Below are positions 1 through 12,347 of a DNA stretch of 32,534 nt, piece by piece. Every line of letters starts with the position of its first letter. The first letter of the stretch is position 1. Under the pieces are notes generated by a model. The model ran no database searches. It worked only from the letters and a program-made list of their open reading frames with translations, and was not told the DNA's origin. The DNA lies in assembly GCF_000220395.1 (NCBI RefSeq), contig NW_004085866.1:2304-34837 (forward strand), in the 5' to 3' direction. The stretch is from Ichthyophthirius multifiliis. Its lineage: Eukaryota; Ciliophora; Oligohymenophorea; Hymenostomatida. Made by a program: the position numbers and the translations under genes.

Positions 1-771
1 ATGCTCTGAAAATAGTTTTATTCTGATTATAAAAAAAATGCTTAGAATGTACACGAAATTGTAAAAATGTAATTATATTGGTGCAGTGAATGCTATGATG
101 GTTATTATCTATATTATAAGAGTAAAACTTGTTTACATTGCGCTTATAATTATCCTTATTGTCAATCCTGCGATTATCATTAATGTATTAAATGTATGAA
201 TGGATATTAATTAAATTCAACTAAAAAATAATGTGCACCATTTTCTTAAGAAGAAAGTGATAACACTGAAATATAATACACTGAGGGTTGTAATAAATTT
301 TCTGAATTAGGAAAATGCTCAGAATGTTAAGATGGTTTTTATGATTATTCAGTTGATAATCCAACTATTAAAACTATAAAATGTCTTAAGTGTACTATTA
401 AATTCAGTAATTGTAGTTCTTGCACTCCAAATATTTGCTTAAAATGTTCTCCTGGGTATGAATATTATGATTACGAAGATTTATGCATTAAAGTTAATGA
501 AGAGGATAATAATTGCAATTAAGGATGCACATTATGTAGCTAAAATGGAATGTGTTTAAAATGTATGGATGGCTTTATTTAAGATTTTATGTATATATAA
601 AATTTAAAATATAAAATTTGTTAAGAATGCAGTAGTAAATTTAGTAATTGTATAAAATGTGATTAGATTTAATGCACTAAATGTATTAATGGATATAATT
701 TAAATAATTCTTCGAAATAATGCGAAAAAATCACAAGATTTTTAAATTACGTTAAAGTATATGATTAATGA
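1..771 (+). pseudogene. 3' fragment of a Cys-rich (leishmanolysin-tail-like) surface protein gene
   Basis: Read with TAA/TAG as Gln, this stretch encodes many CxxC modules (for example CSSC, CLKC, CQEC, CIKC, CTKC) and stops at TGA 769-771. It is an inverted near-copy of the C-terminal part of the M8 protease gene on the opposite strand: bases 2-723 match the reverse complement of 5121-5846. By eye there are about eight substitutions and four one-base gaps. All four gaps fall in the first ~85 bases and break the frame there; from about base 85 to the stop the frame is intact. After the last CE residues the tail differs from the other copy (KITRFLNYVKVYDQ here). The gene runs off the left edge, so it may be a complete paralogue whose 5' part is outside, a pseudogene, or an intact gene with poor sequence at the contig end. 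No catalytic domain lies inside the window. Confidence 0.75.
2..723. repeat. Left arm of a ~0.72-kb inverted repeat
   Basis: This arm matches the reverse complement of 5121-5846 at roughly 98 percent by hand comparison. The arms are coding (Cys-rich C-terminal modules of the protease family) and about 4.4 kb of A/T spacer lies between them. The left limit is the window edge, so the repeat may extend further. Confidence 0.85.
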
Positions 772-3700
772 AATATAGATATTAAAACCTTTTATCTTTA
801 ATTTAAAATTTGAAATGTATTTTTATTAAAATAAATCAAAAATATTATTTTATTAAAAAAAAATATTTTATTTTGAAATAAAAATTAATAATAATATTAT
901 AATTTATAATATATAAGTTAAAATATTATTTAATTATAAATTCAAAAATAATTAAATTTAGAATTAAAAAATATAAAATTTAAAATTAATTATTTATATT
1001 TATTATATTAATTATAATATTTATTATATAAAAAACAAATTATTATAAAATATTAATAAATTAATATTATAATACAAAATTTTTAATTATAAATAATATT
1101 ATTTTATTAATAATTAAAAATATAAATAGAAATATAAAACAAATATCTATTTAAAAATTTAATTATAAAATCATAAATATTATAAAATTAAATATATTAA
1201 ATATAATATATAAATATGTTATTTTTATAATTTTTATATTAATATATTTAAATAAAAACATTAATTAAATATTATTAATATCTTTAATAAAAAATATGAA
1301 ATATATTTACATATATATAATAAATATTTATATAAATATAATTTAATATATTTTATTTTTATATTAATATATATAATTTATACTTACTTTATTTAAAATA
1401 TTTTCTTATATTTATTTTTTGAATTTATTAAAAAATGTATTTTTCAAATGATTTAAATTAATAAATATTTAAAATCTAATTTTATATAATTATATTTACA
1501 TTAATTATATTTTAATAATTTTTTTATAATATTTTTTTATTATATATATATTTTTTTTGAATTATATATAATACCAATAAACTAATGACTATTTAAGATG
1601 TTTTAAATATAATAACATTTATAAAAACTCTTAAAAATTATATATTATTTAAAATATAAAATAATATATAAAAGAAAAGTTATAATAAATAATTATAAAA
1701 AATTTAAGAAATAAATTGATTTTATTTTATTTTATTAAAATAAATCTAAAATAGTTTTATAAAAATTCTGGACTTAAATAAAATTAATAAATATATAATA
1801 ATATAATAAAAATAAATCTAATTATCCATCCAATTATATTCTTTTAGTTATAAATTGAAAATAATATAATAAATAATTATTTATATATAATTAATATTAA
1901 AAAAATTAAAGAAATGTTATAAAATTTAAGAAACTTAGTAAATAATAATAAAATAAGAATATTAGGGATTTTCTAAATAAAACAATAAAAAATAAAACAT
2001 TTTATTTTAGTAAAAATAAAAAAATAAAAAATTTAAATTGAAAAAATAATAATAATACACATAAATAAAACTTATTTTAAATACATAAATATAATTAGGA
2101 TAGAAATAATATTTAGATAATTCATAAAATAATATATTAATATTTAAATATTATTTAACCTAAAAAATAATTAATTATTACTAAAATAGAGACCCAAATA
2201 ATTAATTAAGAAATTAAAAATATATCATATTAATAAATTAATAAAAAAAAATATTATCAAGAATATTTTCAATTTATCATTAAAAATAAATACACACAAG
2301 CAACAATATTACTAATAGACATATAAAAAAAAAACAATGGCAAAAGTAAAAATTTATTTAAATACAAATAAAGCACACTTTTTAATCCCATATATCATAA
2401 AATATGTATATTGAAATTATTACAAATAATAAAAGATAAAAAATATATAATTTATTTATAATAAAAACTTTTAAATGACACAAAAAATATTAATTATGAA
2501 GTAAAAAAATAAATAATTTTTAAAAAAATAACTTAATTATAATTTCAGAAAAAAATCGACTATAGCAATATATTTAAAATTTATATGAAAAGTTATAATA
2601 AATGTATTAATATAAAAAAATACAAATTTAATCAAATTTAGATACTAAATTTAAAAAAATGAAAGAATTGAAAATAAAAAAAAAAATATAATTAAAAAAA
2701 AATTCAATGATAATAATAAGATAAATTATTATGTGATAAGATATTTAAATATATATAAAAATAGAATTAATTTATAAAAAAATATAAAAATATAAAATAA
2801 ATATATAACAATATATAAATATTTAATAGATCAATTATTTATTATTTTTATTTTTATAAATTTATATTTAGTATATTCTTACTACATTGAATTTTTTTAT
2901 ATTTATCAATTTAACTTTTATTTAATTTTAACCATTTTTAATTCTTTTCTTTTTTAGTGTAATTAATTCATATTATTCTTTAATATTTAAGTTATATATC
3001 TTTATGTTAAATAAACAAAAGAATTTTAAAAATTAATATAACAATTTTAATTTAATAAATATAAAATTAAAAATTAATAATATATAACTAATTATTATAA
3101 AATCATAAAATAAAATTTGTCTTATAAATATATTTTAGAATTCAATAAATAATTTTATAAATGTGAATATTAAAAGAGGCAACTTTTTTCACAATTAATA
3201 TACAAAAAGTTAAAATTTAATATTTTAAACTTAAAAGATTATAAAATTATATTTATTTTGTATATTTTTTATTATCTATTTTTATTTTTTTAATAAAATT
3301 TTATTATTATTATGATTATTAATTTTATATTGATTTATAAAGTTAGCAGATCGATTATCATTTTAAAAAATTTTATTTTATTTTCCAAAATATTAAATCG
3401 AATTTAATTAATTTTTTTTGTTAATAATAATTTAAATAATTTACTTTAATTAATAATTTAATTTTTTATTCATTTATATTATTTATGTTCTAGAAAAAAA
3501 TATTAAAATATAAATTTTCTTCTAACATATTTTTTAAGAATTTTTTTTTTTAAATTTCATAGGCAAATTATTTTATAATAATATAATTATTATTATTCAT
3601 TATATAAAATAATAATGTTTTTATAAATAAAAAAATATATATTATTAAATGATAATACTTTTTAATTCTATATTTTTTATTAATTTCTGACATATCTTCA

Positions 3701-5000
3701 TTTTTTTTAATATTTATTATTATTTTTAAATTTTCTTTTTTATTATCTTAATTTTTAACTTAAAATTTAATTGTTCAATATCAAATCAAATTCATTCATT
3801 TTTAATTTAAAATTTACAATTCACAATTTATTTTACAAATAATTACATTTTTCTAGTTAATGGGAATTAAAAAATTTACCTTGAAACCAAAACTATATCC
3901 AAATTTTGATAATAAATATATATTTAAGTCTTTTAATTATTATCATATAAATATATATGATTAAATTAATATAAAAATTTATTACTTCAATCTATATTAA
4001 TTGTTTAAATACAATAAAATTTATATTTAAAACCAAACATATAATTGATAATAATTTAGACAATATTTTGAATTTGAAGTTATTAAATATAAATAATATT
4101 TATATATTTCAATTATAAAAATTTATAGTTTATTTTTTTGTTTAATTAATTATTTATATAATTTTATAAATATAATATTTTTCAATAGAAATTAATTATG
4201 CAGTATTATTTTTGGAGAGTTGTTCGTATTCAATATATTGTAAATTAATTTAATTCTTTCATATAAAAAAAATTACATTAATAAACTTAAAAATTATATG
4301 CTATATTATTAAAATATATACTTCTAACAAATAGAATAAGTTTTCTTATTAAGATTTATATAAAACAAAATTAAAAATAATTCTTTTATTTTATTTTATA
4401 AATACATAATTAAATGCATATTCGATTAATTATAATTAAAATTAAAAATAATAATAATTAAAAAAAAAAAAATATTTAAAAATAGATAATATATAAATAT
4501 ATAAATATATATATATATTATATAAATTAAATATAATATATATAATTTATATAAATTAAATAATTCTAATATTAAAAATATTTTATAACAATAATATTTA
4601 ATTATATAATCATATTGATTTAATTTTATATTTATATATTAATTAATTTATATTAAATTATTATATTTAATTTTTTTTTAAATTTATATCAATCTATTAT
4701 TTGTTCTATAATTATTTAAATTTTTTTTTTTTAAGAAAAATTTAGTTTTAACATTTTTATTAATATGATTTTTTTTTTATATTTTAATAATTTTTTAATT
4801 ACAATTAATATTTTAATATCAATAATTATATATATATATTTAATAGATTTTTAAATTATATTAATTTTTTTTATTTAATAAAAAGATTTAATAAAAATAA
4901 TAAATAAAGTTTAACAAAATATAATTATATATATTTTTTATAATTAAAATAAACATTTTATTAAAAAAATTAATTTATTATCATAAAAATAAATCTTTTA
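772..5000. other. 4.2-kb A/T-rich intergenic desert between convergent genes
   Basis: The sequence is almost only A and T, with scattered poly-A/poly-T runs and TA-rich patches (around 4500-4560). From about 1580 to 2830 the plus strand is strongly A-rich. From about 2830 to 3850 it is strongly T-rich, so the skew flips near 2830. One stretch free of TGA at 2042-2662 could be read as a K/N/I/Q-rich peptide, but runs of this length are expected by chance when G is so rare. No RNA gene was recognised. Confidence 0.7.
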
Positions 5001-8000
5001 TCATATTAATAAACTTAATAAAACAATTTATATTTAATATTAAAATGTTATTTAATAATTATTCTACAATTAATTATCATCTTATACATTCTTTAAAAAC
5101 CTAGAAGGAGGGATTATTTCGCATTATTTCGTAGAATCATTTAAATAATATCCATTAATACATTTAGTGCATTTAATCTAATCACATTTTATACAATTAC
5201 TAAATTTACTACTGCATTCTTAACAAATTTTATATTTTAAATTTTATATATACATAAAATCTTAAATAAAGCCATCCATACATTTTAAACACATTCCATT
5301 TTAGCTACATAATGTGCATCCTTAATTGCATTTATTATCCTCTTCATTAACTTTAATGCATAAATCTTCGTAATCATAATATTCATACCCAGGAGAACAT
5401 TTTAAGCAAATATTTGGAGTGCAAGAACTACAATTACTGAATTTAATAGTACACTTAAGACATTTTATAGTTTTAATAGTTGGATTATCAACTGAATAAT
5501 CATAAAAACCATCTTAACATTCTGAGCATTTTCCTAATTCAGAAAATTTATTACAACCCTCAGTGTATTATATTTCAGTGTTATCACTTCCTTCTTAAGA
5601 AAATGGTGCACATTATTTTTTAGTTGAATTTAATTAATATCCATTCATACATTTAATACATTAATGATAATCGCAGGATTGACAATAAGGATAATTATAA
5701 GCGCAATGTAAACAAGTTTTACTCTTATAATATAGATAATAACCATCATAGCATTCACTGCAACCAATATAATTACATTTTTTACAATTTCGAGTACATT
5801 CTAAGCATTTTTTTCTATAATCAGAATAATAATTATTTTCAGAGCATTCATCTACACAAATATCGTCAATACTTACTAATTTACTTCCTTCACAAACAAA
5901 ACATTATGTTAATTTATTAGGATTACACAAAGAACAAGGTGACTAACACAAAGTGCATTTATAATCTAAAGTTAATCTAAATCCATTATTAGTATCACAT
6001 TGAGAACAGGTGTTAGGATTATCTTATTAAAGACATCCTAAGGAATTCTTCTCACAAACTTAATTTTCTTAGTTATTGAAAAATCCGAAAGGACATTAAC
6101 TTAAACAATTATCCTCATAATAAAAAAAGCCAACTAAACAAGATATACACAAAAGTTAATTATTTTTTTAACAAATTTTACAATTTCCTTAACAAATATC
6201 GGACCATCTATATTCACAAATGTCTAAAGTTTAATTATAAAAGTATCCTTAATTTTCATTACATTTATCTACACATCTATTTTATTACAATAATGTCGTA
6301 AACTAACATCTAGTGCACTCATTAGCTGATGGTCCTGTACATTTAGAACAAGTATTATGACATGGTTCACGTTTTTCAGCCATTCCAAATAAACCTAAAG
6401 GACAATCTGATTTGCAAGTATTATCTGGATTCAAAAATTTGCCTATAGGACATGAGTCTTCTACACACATTTCATTATCGACTACCCCGGAGCATTTTAT
6501 AGAACAATCAACTCCTCCGAATCCGGCTTAGCAGATACATTGACTGTTTACACAAAATCCTCTACTGGAACAGAAATTTGGACATAAATAGGTTTAATTA
6601 CAGAATCTTTCATAATTTTAAGGGCATGTAATTTAACCATAAGCTTTTTCGCCACTCGAGTCTATGTCTTTTTTCTTATTTTTTTCATTTTTTCCACATA
6701 AAGCACTTACATTAATTTCAGGGAAAATAACAGATATTTCAGAAGCATCGGGGGAACATTTGTATTGGTGACATCTAAATTAACTATAACTATCTATCGA
6801 ATTTAATTTTTTAGCTGTGGATTAGAAACATTTACTTTGAACTGAATAATATGATAATTTATTCGATTCCTAATTTTAATCATATTATGATCTTTCAATA
6901 TAAGGATTTATACACAAATTATTTGGATATAAATACATAATATTACAATCGTCTCCTTAATTTATCATTTAGCTACTACCGATTCCATCATATTCAAATG
7001 TACATTACTCTATATCAATTTATTTAGAATATTCAGGGTATTCAATTGTGCTTTAGCAAGCGTTTTCTAAGAAATCGCAACCTTTTCCTTTTCCCCATAA
7101 TATATTATTTGCCATATTTTCATTTACTTCAGGATAAAAGCCTGTGTCTTTCAAAAGAGCAATTGTAAATACAGAAAGAACACTATTAGATACTTCGTTT
7201 CCAGTCATAATTTCATTATGAATTACAGTATTTTCCCAGTGATAACTATAAAAACCTGTAGTATCCTAATTTTCAAGTTACATTCCTTCAGCTGTAGGAC
7301 AATTATAATATTTTCTAGTTACTTCTGCTACATTTTTAGAAATTAAAATAGAAGTTTATCTTCCTCTGTAAATTTTTGTTTTTAACAATTTATCTTTATA
7401 GTTAGTTCCATAAGGTTTTCCAGTATCAGGATCTATCCAATATTTCATTGCGTAAACTGAGAAACCGAGTATATGAAAAATTTCATGAATAGTTGTTTCC
7501 AAATCTCTCTTAAATATTATCGGATTATTAATTTTACTCAAATTGTATATATTAAATTAAATTCTTCCGAAAATAGGTCTGGTGAATCCTCCATCACCAA
7601 CTGCACAATAAATTGCATTTGCAATTTAATTATCAGCTTAATTATTAAAAATAATGTATATGTGTAAATCTGAATTAGGAATCCCTATTGTTTAATCATT
7701 TTAAGGAATTTAAGCCCCAAAACAGTTTTTAGAAAACCCTTACGGGAAAATGTTATTTCCTATTAATGGGTATACTTTCAAAAGTCTTTAGAAATAAAGC
7801 TTGGATGCTTCGATAATATTTATTAAGTAGTCTTTTTATTATTCTGTTATATCTGAACCTGCTTATTTTATAATGGTATAATCTGTAGTTATTCTTATAG
7901 GTTATGCTTTTATACCTGTTTAAAGAATACGTTAATTATAATTTTATTTTTCCATATTTTAGTAAGTTTCATACATTTTTTCATAGTGATCTTGTATTTA

Positions 8001-8084
8001 CTTACTTTTATGACTACATTTACGGTGTGAATGGATAAATTTAGCTAATATTAAGATACAAATATATATTAATTTTTTAAACAT
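5001..8084 (-). CDS. Leishmanolysin-like (peptidase family M8) zinc metalloprotease with long Cys-rich tail
   Basis: This is a single-exon frame of 1027 residues from ATG 8084-8082 to TGA 5003-5001. Residues 1-19 form a signal peptide (MFKKLIYICILILAKFIHS). An HxxCxH segment follows that resembles the propeptide cysteine switch of the family. The zinc site HEIFHILGF has His200, Glu201 and His204. The third ligand is probably His282 (HWEN), with the Met-turn EIMTG at Met293, the usual leishmanolysin order. An EGF-like module (GFCVNSQCICQAGFGGVDC) lies near residues 500-527. About 450 residues of furin/VSP-like Cys modules with many CxxC pairs follow. The protein should be secreted or surface-attached. 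The tail ends in a short hydrophobic stretch (IVLLSLLI), too short to prove a membrane or GPI anchor. Its 3' part is duplicated inverted at 1-771. Ciliates carry many M8 genes; a role in surface proteolysis or host-tissue digestion is inference. Confidence 0.93.
5121..5846. repeat. Right arm of the ~0.72-kb inverted repeat
   Basis: This is the reverse-complement partner of 2-723 and lies inside the Cys-rich tail of the M8 protease. Downstream of this arm, in the last ~40 codons of the gene, the two copies are only weakly alignable (RFLKNVQDDNQ here against RFLNYVKVYDQ). Confidence 0.85.
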
Positions 8085-8085
8085 T

Positions 8086-9091
8086 ATTTTTTATTTATAT
8101 TATATTAAATAATAAATATAATTTTTATTTAATTGAATATTATACTTCTTTTTTTTATAATTATTATAAAAGATATTTTTTTTGAGGATGTTTTATAGTT
8201 TAAAAATAAATATTTATAATTTAAATTTTAAACTATTATATTATCTTTTTAATTAATAAAATTTTATATAGAAATATTTTAAATAAATATTTATTTAAAA
8301 TATTTTTTAAGAAGATAATAATATAAACAAAAATAATTTATACATATTATATGAATAATATCTTATAAATATAAATAATTCATAATATATTATTTATATA
8401 TTATTGTTTATTAATATTTTATTATTTTAAATATATATATTTATATTTATAAATATAGATATATAAATATTTATATATATATTTATATTTCTAATTGTTA
8501 ATTAATATCATTATAGAATTTTATTTAAATAAATATAATAATATTTAATAGTATTTTTATGAATCAAATATAAATTTTATTTAATAATTTACTTTAAAAT
8601 ATTTTTTTTAATTATTAAATAAATTTATTATTTTTAATTTTAACATTTTAAAAATTAATTTATTTCTAAAATAATTTTATTATATTTAATTTTATTTTTA
8701 TTTTAAAAAATTAAAATTTTATTTTATACATTATATAATTTGTCTATATATAAAATTTTTAAAATATCTTTTATATAATAATTTTATTATTCTAAAAATA
8801 TTATGTTTTCTAATGTTCTAAGACTTTCTTTTTTTTATATTTAATTTTTATTTTTTAGTTATATTTATTTTTAGTAAAATAAATTTAAATATTAATATAT
8901 AATTTTTTATAAACTTAAGATATAAATATTTTATAATCAAAACATGAATCATTTTTTATGAATATAATATATTTATTTTTTTATATGAATAAAAAAATTA
9001 AATGTTAAATTTAAAATAATATTATTTTAATTTTTAATATATATTTGATATATTTTTTTTATTTAATTATAAAATTTTAAAGTATAAATTT
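8086..9091. repeat. Unit 1 of a ~1-kb non-coding tandem direct repeat
   Basis: Landmarks recur in the same order in the next unit: ATTTATATTATATTAAATAA at 8093 and about 9099; ATTATTCTAAAAATATTA at 8786 and 9763; a segment with TCTAATGTTCTAAGA just after that; TGAATCATTTT at 8945 and 9907; and AAATTAAATGTTAAAT before a TTTGATATATTTTTTTTATT motif. Offsets run from about 1006 down to 962, so the units differ by indels. The unit starts directly upstream of the M8 protease ATG and so includes its presumed promoter. Confidence 0.8.
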
Positions 9092-10052
9092 TTTTTTTAT
9101 TTATATTATATTAAATAATAAATATAATTTTATTTAATTGAATATTATACTTCTTTTTTTATAATTATTAAAATTATATATATTTAAAAAATATTTATTA
9201 ATTTAATAATGAAAATGAAATTTTATAATTTTAAATTATAATATTATTATATATATTATATTATAAAATATTTTTTAAAATTTAGTCTTTTAAAATATTA
9301 TTTTAAGAAAAAAAAATTATAAAACAAAAATGATTTATAGATATTATATAAAATAAACATAAAAAAATAATATATATAATTTATAATATTGTATATATGC
9401 TATTATTTATTTATATATTATAAATAAATATATATATATTTTTTTAATATTTACTTTGTAAATTTTTATTTAAATAATATAAAATGATATATATTATTTT
9501 AATGAATTAAATATAAATTATATATTAAAATTTACAATAATTTTATATATATATTTATAAAATATTTAGTCTTTTATATATTTAAATAAATTTATTATTT
9601 TTAATTTTAATTTTTTATAAATTAATTATTTTTATTTTTTAAAAAAGTTATTTTATTTTTAATTTTATTAAAAAAAATTATAAATATTTGTATTTTTTTT
9701 TAGATTTTATAATTTTGGCCATTTAAAAAAATAAAAAATAAATATTTATTTATAATAATTTTATTATTCTAAAAATATTATATTTTCTAATGTTCTAAGA
9801 TATCTTTTTTTCATATTTAATTTTTTTTTTTTATATTTATCTTTAGCAAAAAAGATAATTTTTATGTTTTCAAAAATTTAAGATATATATTTTAATAATC
9901 AAAAGATGAATCATTTTAAATGAATATAAAATATTTTTATTTTATAAAATAAATAAAAAAATTAAATGTTAAATAAAATTCTTTTTAATTATTTATTATA
10001 TATTTGATATATTTTTTTTTATTTAATTTAAAAAATTTTAAAATATAAAAAA
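9092..10052. repeat. Unit 2 of the ~1-kb tandem direct repeat
   Basis: This is a diverged second copy of 8086-9091 carrying the same ordered landmarks. No coding remnant of a protease is visible at the junction near 9092, so the duplicated block seems to be upstream DNA only. Confidence 0.8.
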
Positions 10053-10387
10053 AGTTTAAAAAAAATAAAAATAATAAAAATAAAATTTATAAAAAATAAT
10101 TATAAATATTATTTGCATCCTATTAATATTATATTATATTATTAAACAATTAAACTTTAATATAATTAATATTTATAATTAAAATTAATATAGTTATGTA
10201 AAAAATTATATTAATAAAATATATATATATATATAATAATTAATTTAAAATAATTATTTAAAATTACACAAATAAAATTTATATATATTAAAATATTTAT
10301 TTCATATTTTTTGTCCTAATAATAGCAATGATATTAAATTAAACAAATAATAAAGAAAAAAATATTTAATAGCTATTCTATAATTAA
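10053..10387. other. A/T spacer
   Basis: Almost pure A/T with no recognisable gene. It separates the tandem repeat from the 3' end of the minus-strand coding region that stops at 10388. Confidence 0.6.
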
Positions 10388-11509
10388 TCATCCTTGAGCC
10401 TAAAGTAAATATTTATAGGACTTTATTAATTCGCATTTATTTTAAGACTTATTTAATAAATATACACTAATAAATTAACTGCAACTACTCTCCATACATT
10501 TTTTATAATTACTCTATTTATTAATACAATTAATACTTAAGGTAATTTCATTATTGTTCAAATCATCATAAAACATCTTAAAATATTAAACATTCGCCAG
10601 GTTTCCAGATTATGAAAATATATCTATACCCAATTTCAAGAAAAATTATTATTTTTATCTTTAGAAGTTATTTCTATTTTTTAGACATATTAGAATAGAA
10701 TCTGGTCTTATATTTGGTATAAATACTTTCAGTACATATTTAAAAATAAATTAACTTACTTCTATAATTTATTCATATTTTGTTTCTATTTTAGTCTAAA
10801 TTTTTATAAAGCCAACTTTACAACTTATTTAATATTTATTATTTTTTGCATTCATAATTTAAATCAATTCTAGTATATAAATCTATAGAAGATATTTTTA
10901 GCAACATTTTTGATAATAATTTTATAAATATTTTGTATATTAAATTTAGGCATTCATAATTACATGTATTTTAAGTATTTATATACCAAATTTTATTATA
11001 GAATAGAATTTATCTATATATCTTATATTAGTATTATAATTACAATAATTTATAATGCTAATAATTTTTTCTTATATTTTAAAGAATTAAATTATAGTTA
11101 TATATAGATTATTTTCATATAAATTTTCTGTATTTATTTATATTTTTATTAATTAAATTGGAATTTATAATTTATATAATATTTATTTTTTAAATTAATA
11201 TTTTGTTTATAAAAAATTCAAATAAATTATTATTTATTATATATAATTTTTTGTATAATATATGTTAACAATAATTTATATGAATATATTTTAAAAATAA
11301 ATTATTTACAAATATATTTCAAGTTCTAAATTAAAAAAATATAATTATTAATTTTTAAAATTAATCTTATAAATATGTAATAATTTTTTGTATTATTAGC
11401 CCCTATTTATTTTTTAACTTATCCTCTATTTTATTTTATAAATAAAAATTATTTTCTTGTTTTTTACATATTTTTTGTTTTTATATTCTTTTTATTTTAA
11501 TTAGTCATC
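10388..11509 (-). CDS. Hypothetical protein, uncertain exon structure
   Basis: A frame free of TGA runs from 11617 to TGA 10390-10388; the first ATG I would accept is 11509. The last ~100 codons have convincing amino-acid variety (for example VLKVFIPNIRPDSILICLK, SGNLANVQYFKMFYDD and NKCELIKSYKYLLQAQG). Further upstream the product is I/K/Q/N/Y-rich and other frames look almost as good, so introns or frame changes are possible. No domain was recognised; much of it should be helical. It lies immediately downstream of 11563-12347 on the same strand and could be part of the same gene. Confidence 0.45.
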
Positions 11510-11562
11510 AGCAATTCTTTTTATTAAGCAGCAGGCAGTTATTAATTTTATATATTCAAAAA

Positions 11563-12347
11563 TCAATAAATATAAGTTTTTTTTAAAATTTTATTCATTT
11601 TTAAATTTTTTATTGTTTCATTTATCCTTTTTTTAAGAAAACTAGACGTAATTCTTTCTTTTAATTAATTTTTTTCTATTAAGAGATAAATTAGAAATCT
11701 AAAAAAAATATCTTATTCTCCTTTATATTATTTTTCCTCATCTTTTTTCTTTCTTTCTCTTCATTTTTCTTCACTCAGTTCTTACTTTTTTAATTTATTT
11801 TTCTCTTAAGGCTGCTTTTTTATACCTCTTAATCTTTCAAATATGTAATCTAAAGCATATTTATAAGTATTACTCTCCTCAGCTGGAGATTCTATAATTT
11901 TTTGATTTTTCCCTTCTGACACCTTCATCATTAAATTTAAGTTTATCCACTTATCTTTCGTCTTAATGTTCTTTTTACTTCTTTACCTCTTCCAATATCG
12001 TAAAACTTAAATTATTTATCTTGTTTATTTTATACTTTAGCTTAGGCTTTTATTATAATTCTGTTCCTTTCCATTTCAGTAAATTTTTCTCATCCAATGT
12101 ATTAAATACACTATTATTTATTTAATATTCTAAATTTTCTCTTTTATTTTTCTTTTATCTCTTATTTTTTGCATATATTTTCTCTATTCTTCTTATTTTT
12201 TTATTTGTTCAAAAATTATTTATCCATTTTTTTTTTTTTCAGATATTTGGGTTTAAATAATTTTCTAATTATCAAATAGCTTAAAAATTGCATATTATCT
12301 AAAAGAGGTTCTTAAATACTTTTAATCAGATAATCTTTCATAAACAT
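11563..12347 (-). CDS. Hypothetical charged (K/E/Q-rich) protein with tiny introns
   Basis: All three minus frames look coding in turn. A single reading is obtained by removing four GT...AG segments: 12089-12109 (21 nt), 11962-11986 (25 nt), 11892-11922 (31 nt) and 11759-11785 (27 nt). The product from ATG 12347 to TGA 11563 would be 226 residues, with a Lys/Gln-rich N-terminus, the segments KFYDIGRDERQVDKLKFN and NTYKYALDYIFERLRGIKK, and a charged helical C-terminus. Short AAG or GAG acceptors are unusual, so homopolymer indels or a decayed gene are the alternatives. I do not recognise the family. An upstream in-frame ATG at 12341 is an equal start candidate. Confidence 0.5.

Noticed and set aside
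2042..2662. 206-codon frame without TGA on the + strand with a K/N/I/Q-rich product
   Set aside because: G is so rare here that TGA-free runs of this length are expected by chance; there is no start codon near the 5' end and the base composition is that of the spacer.
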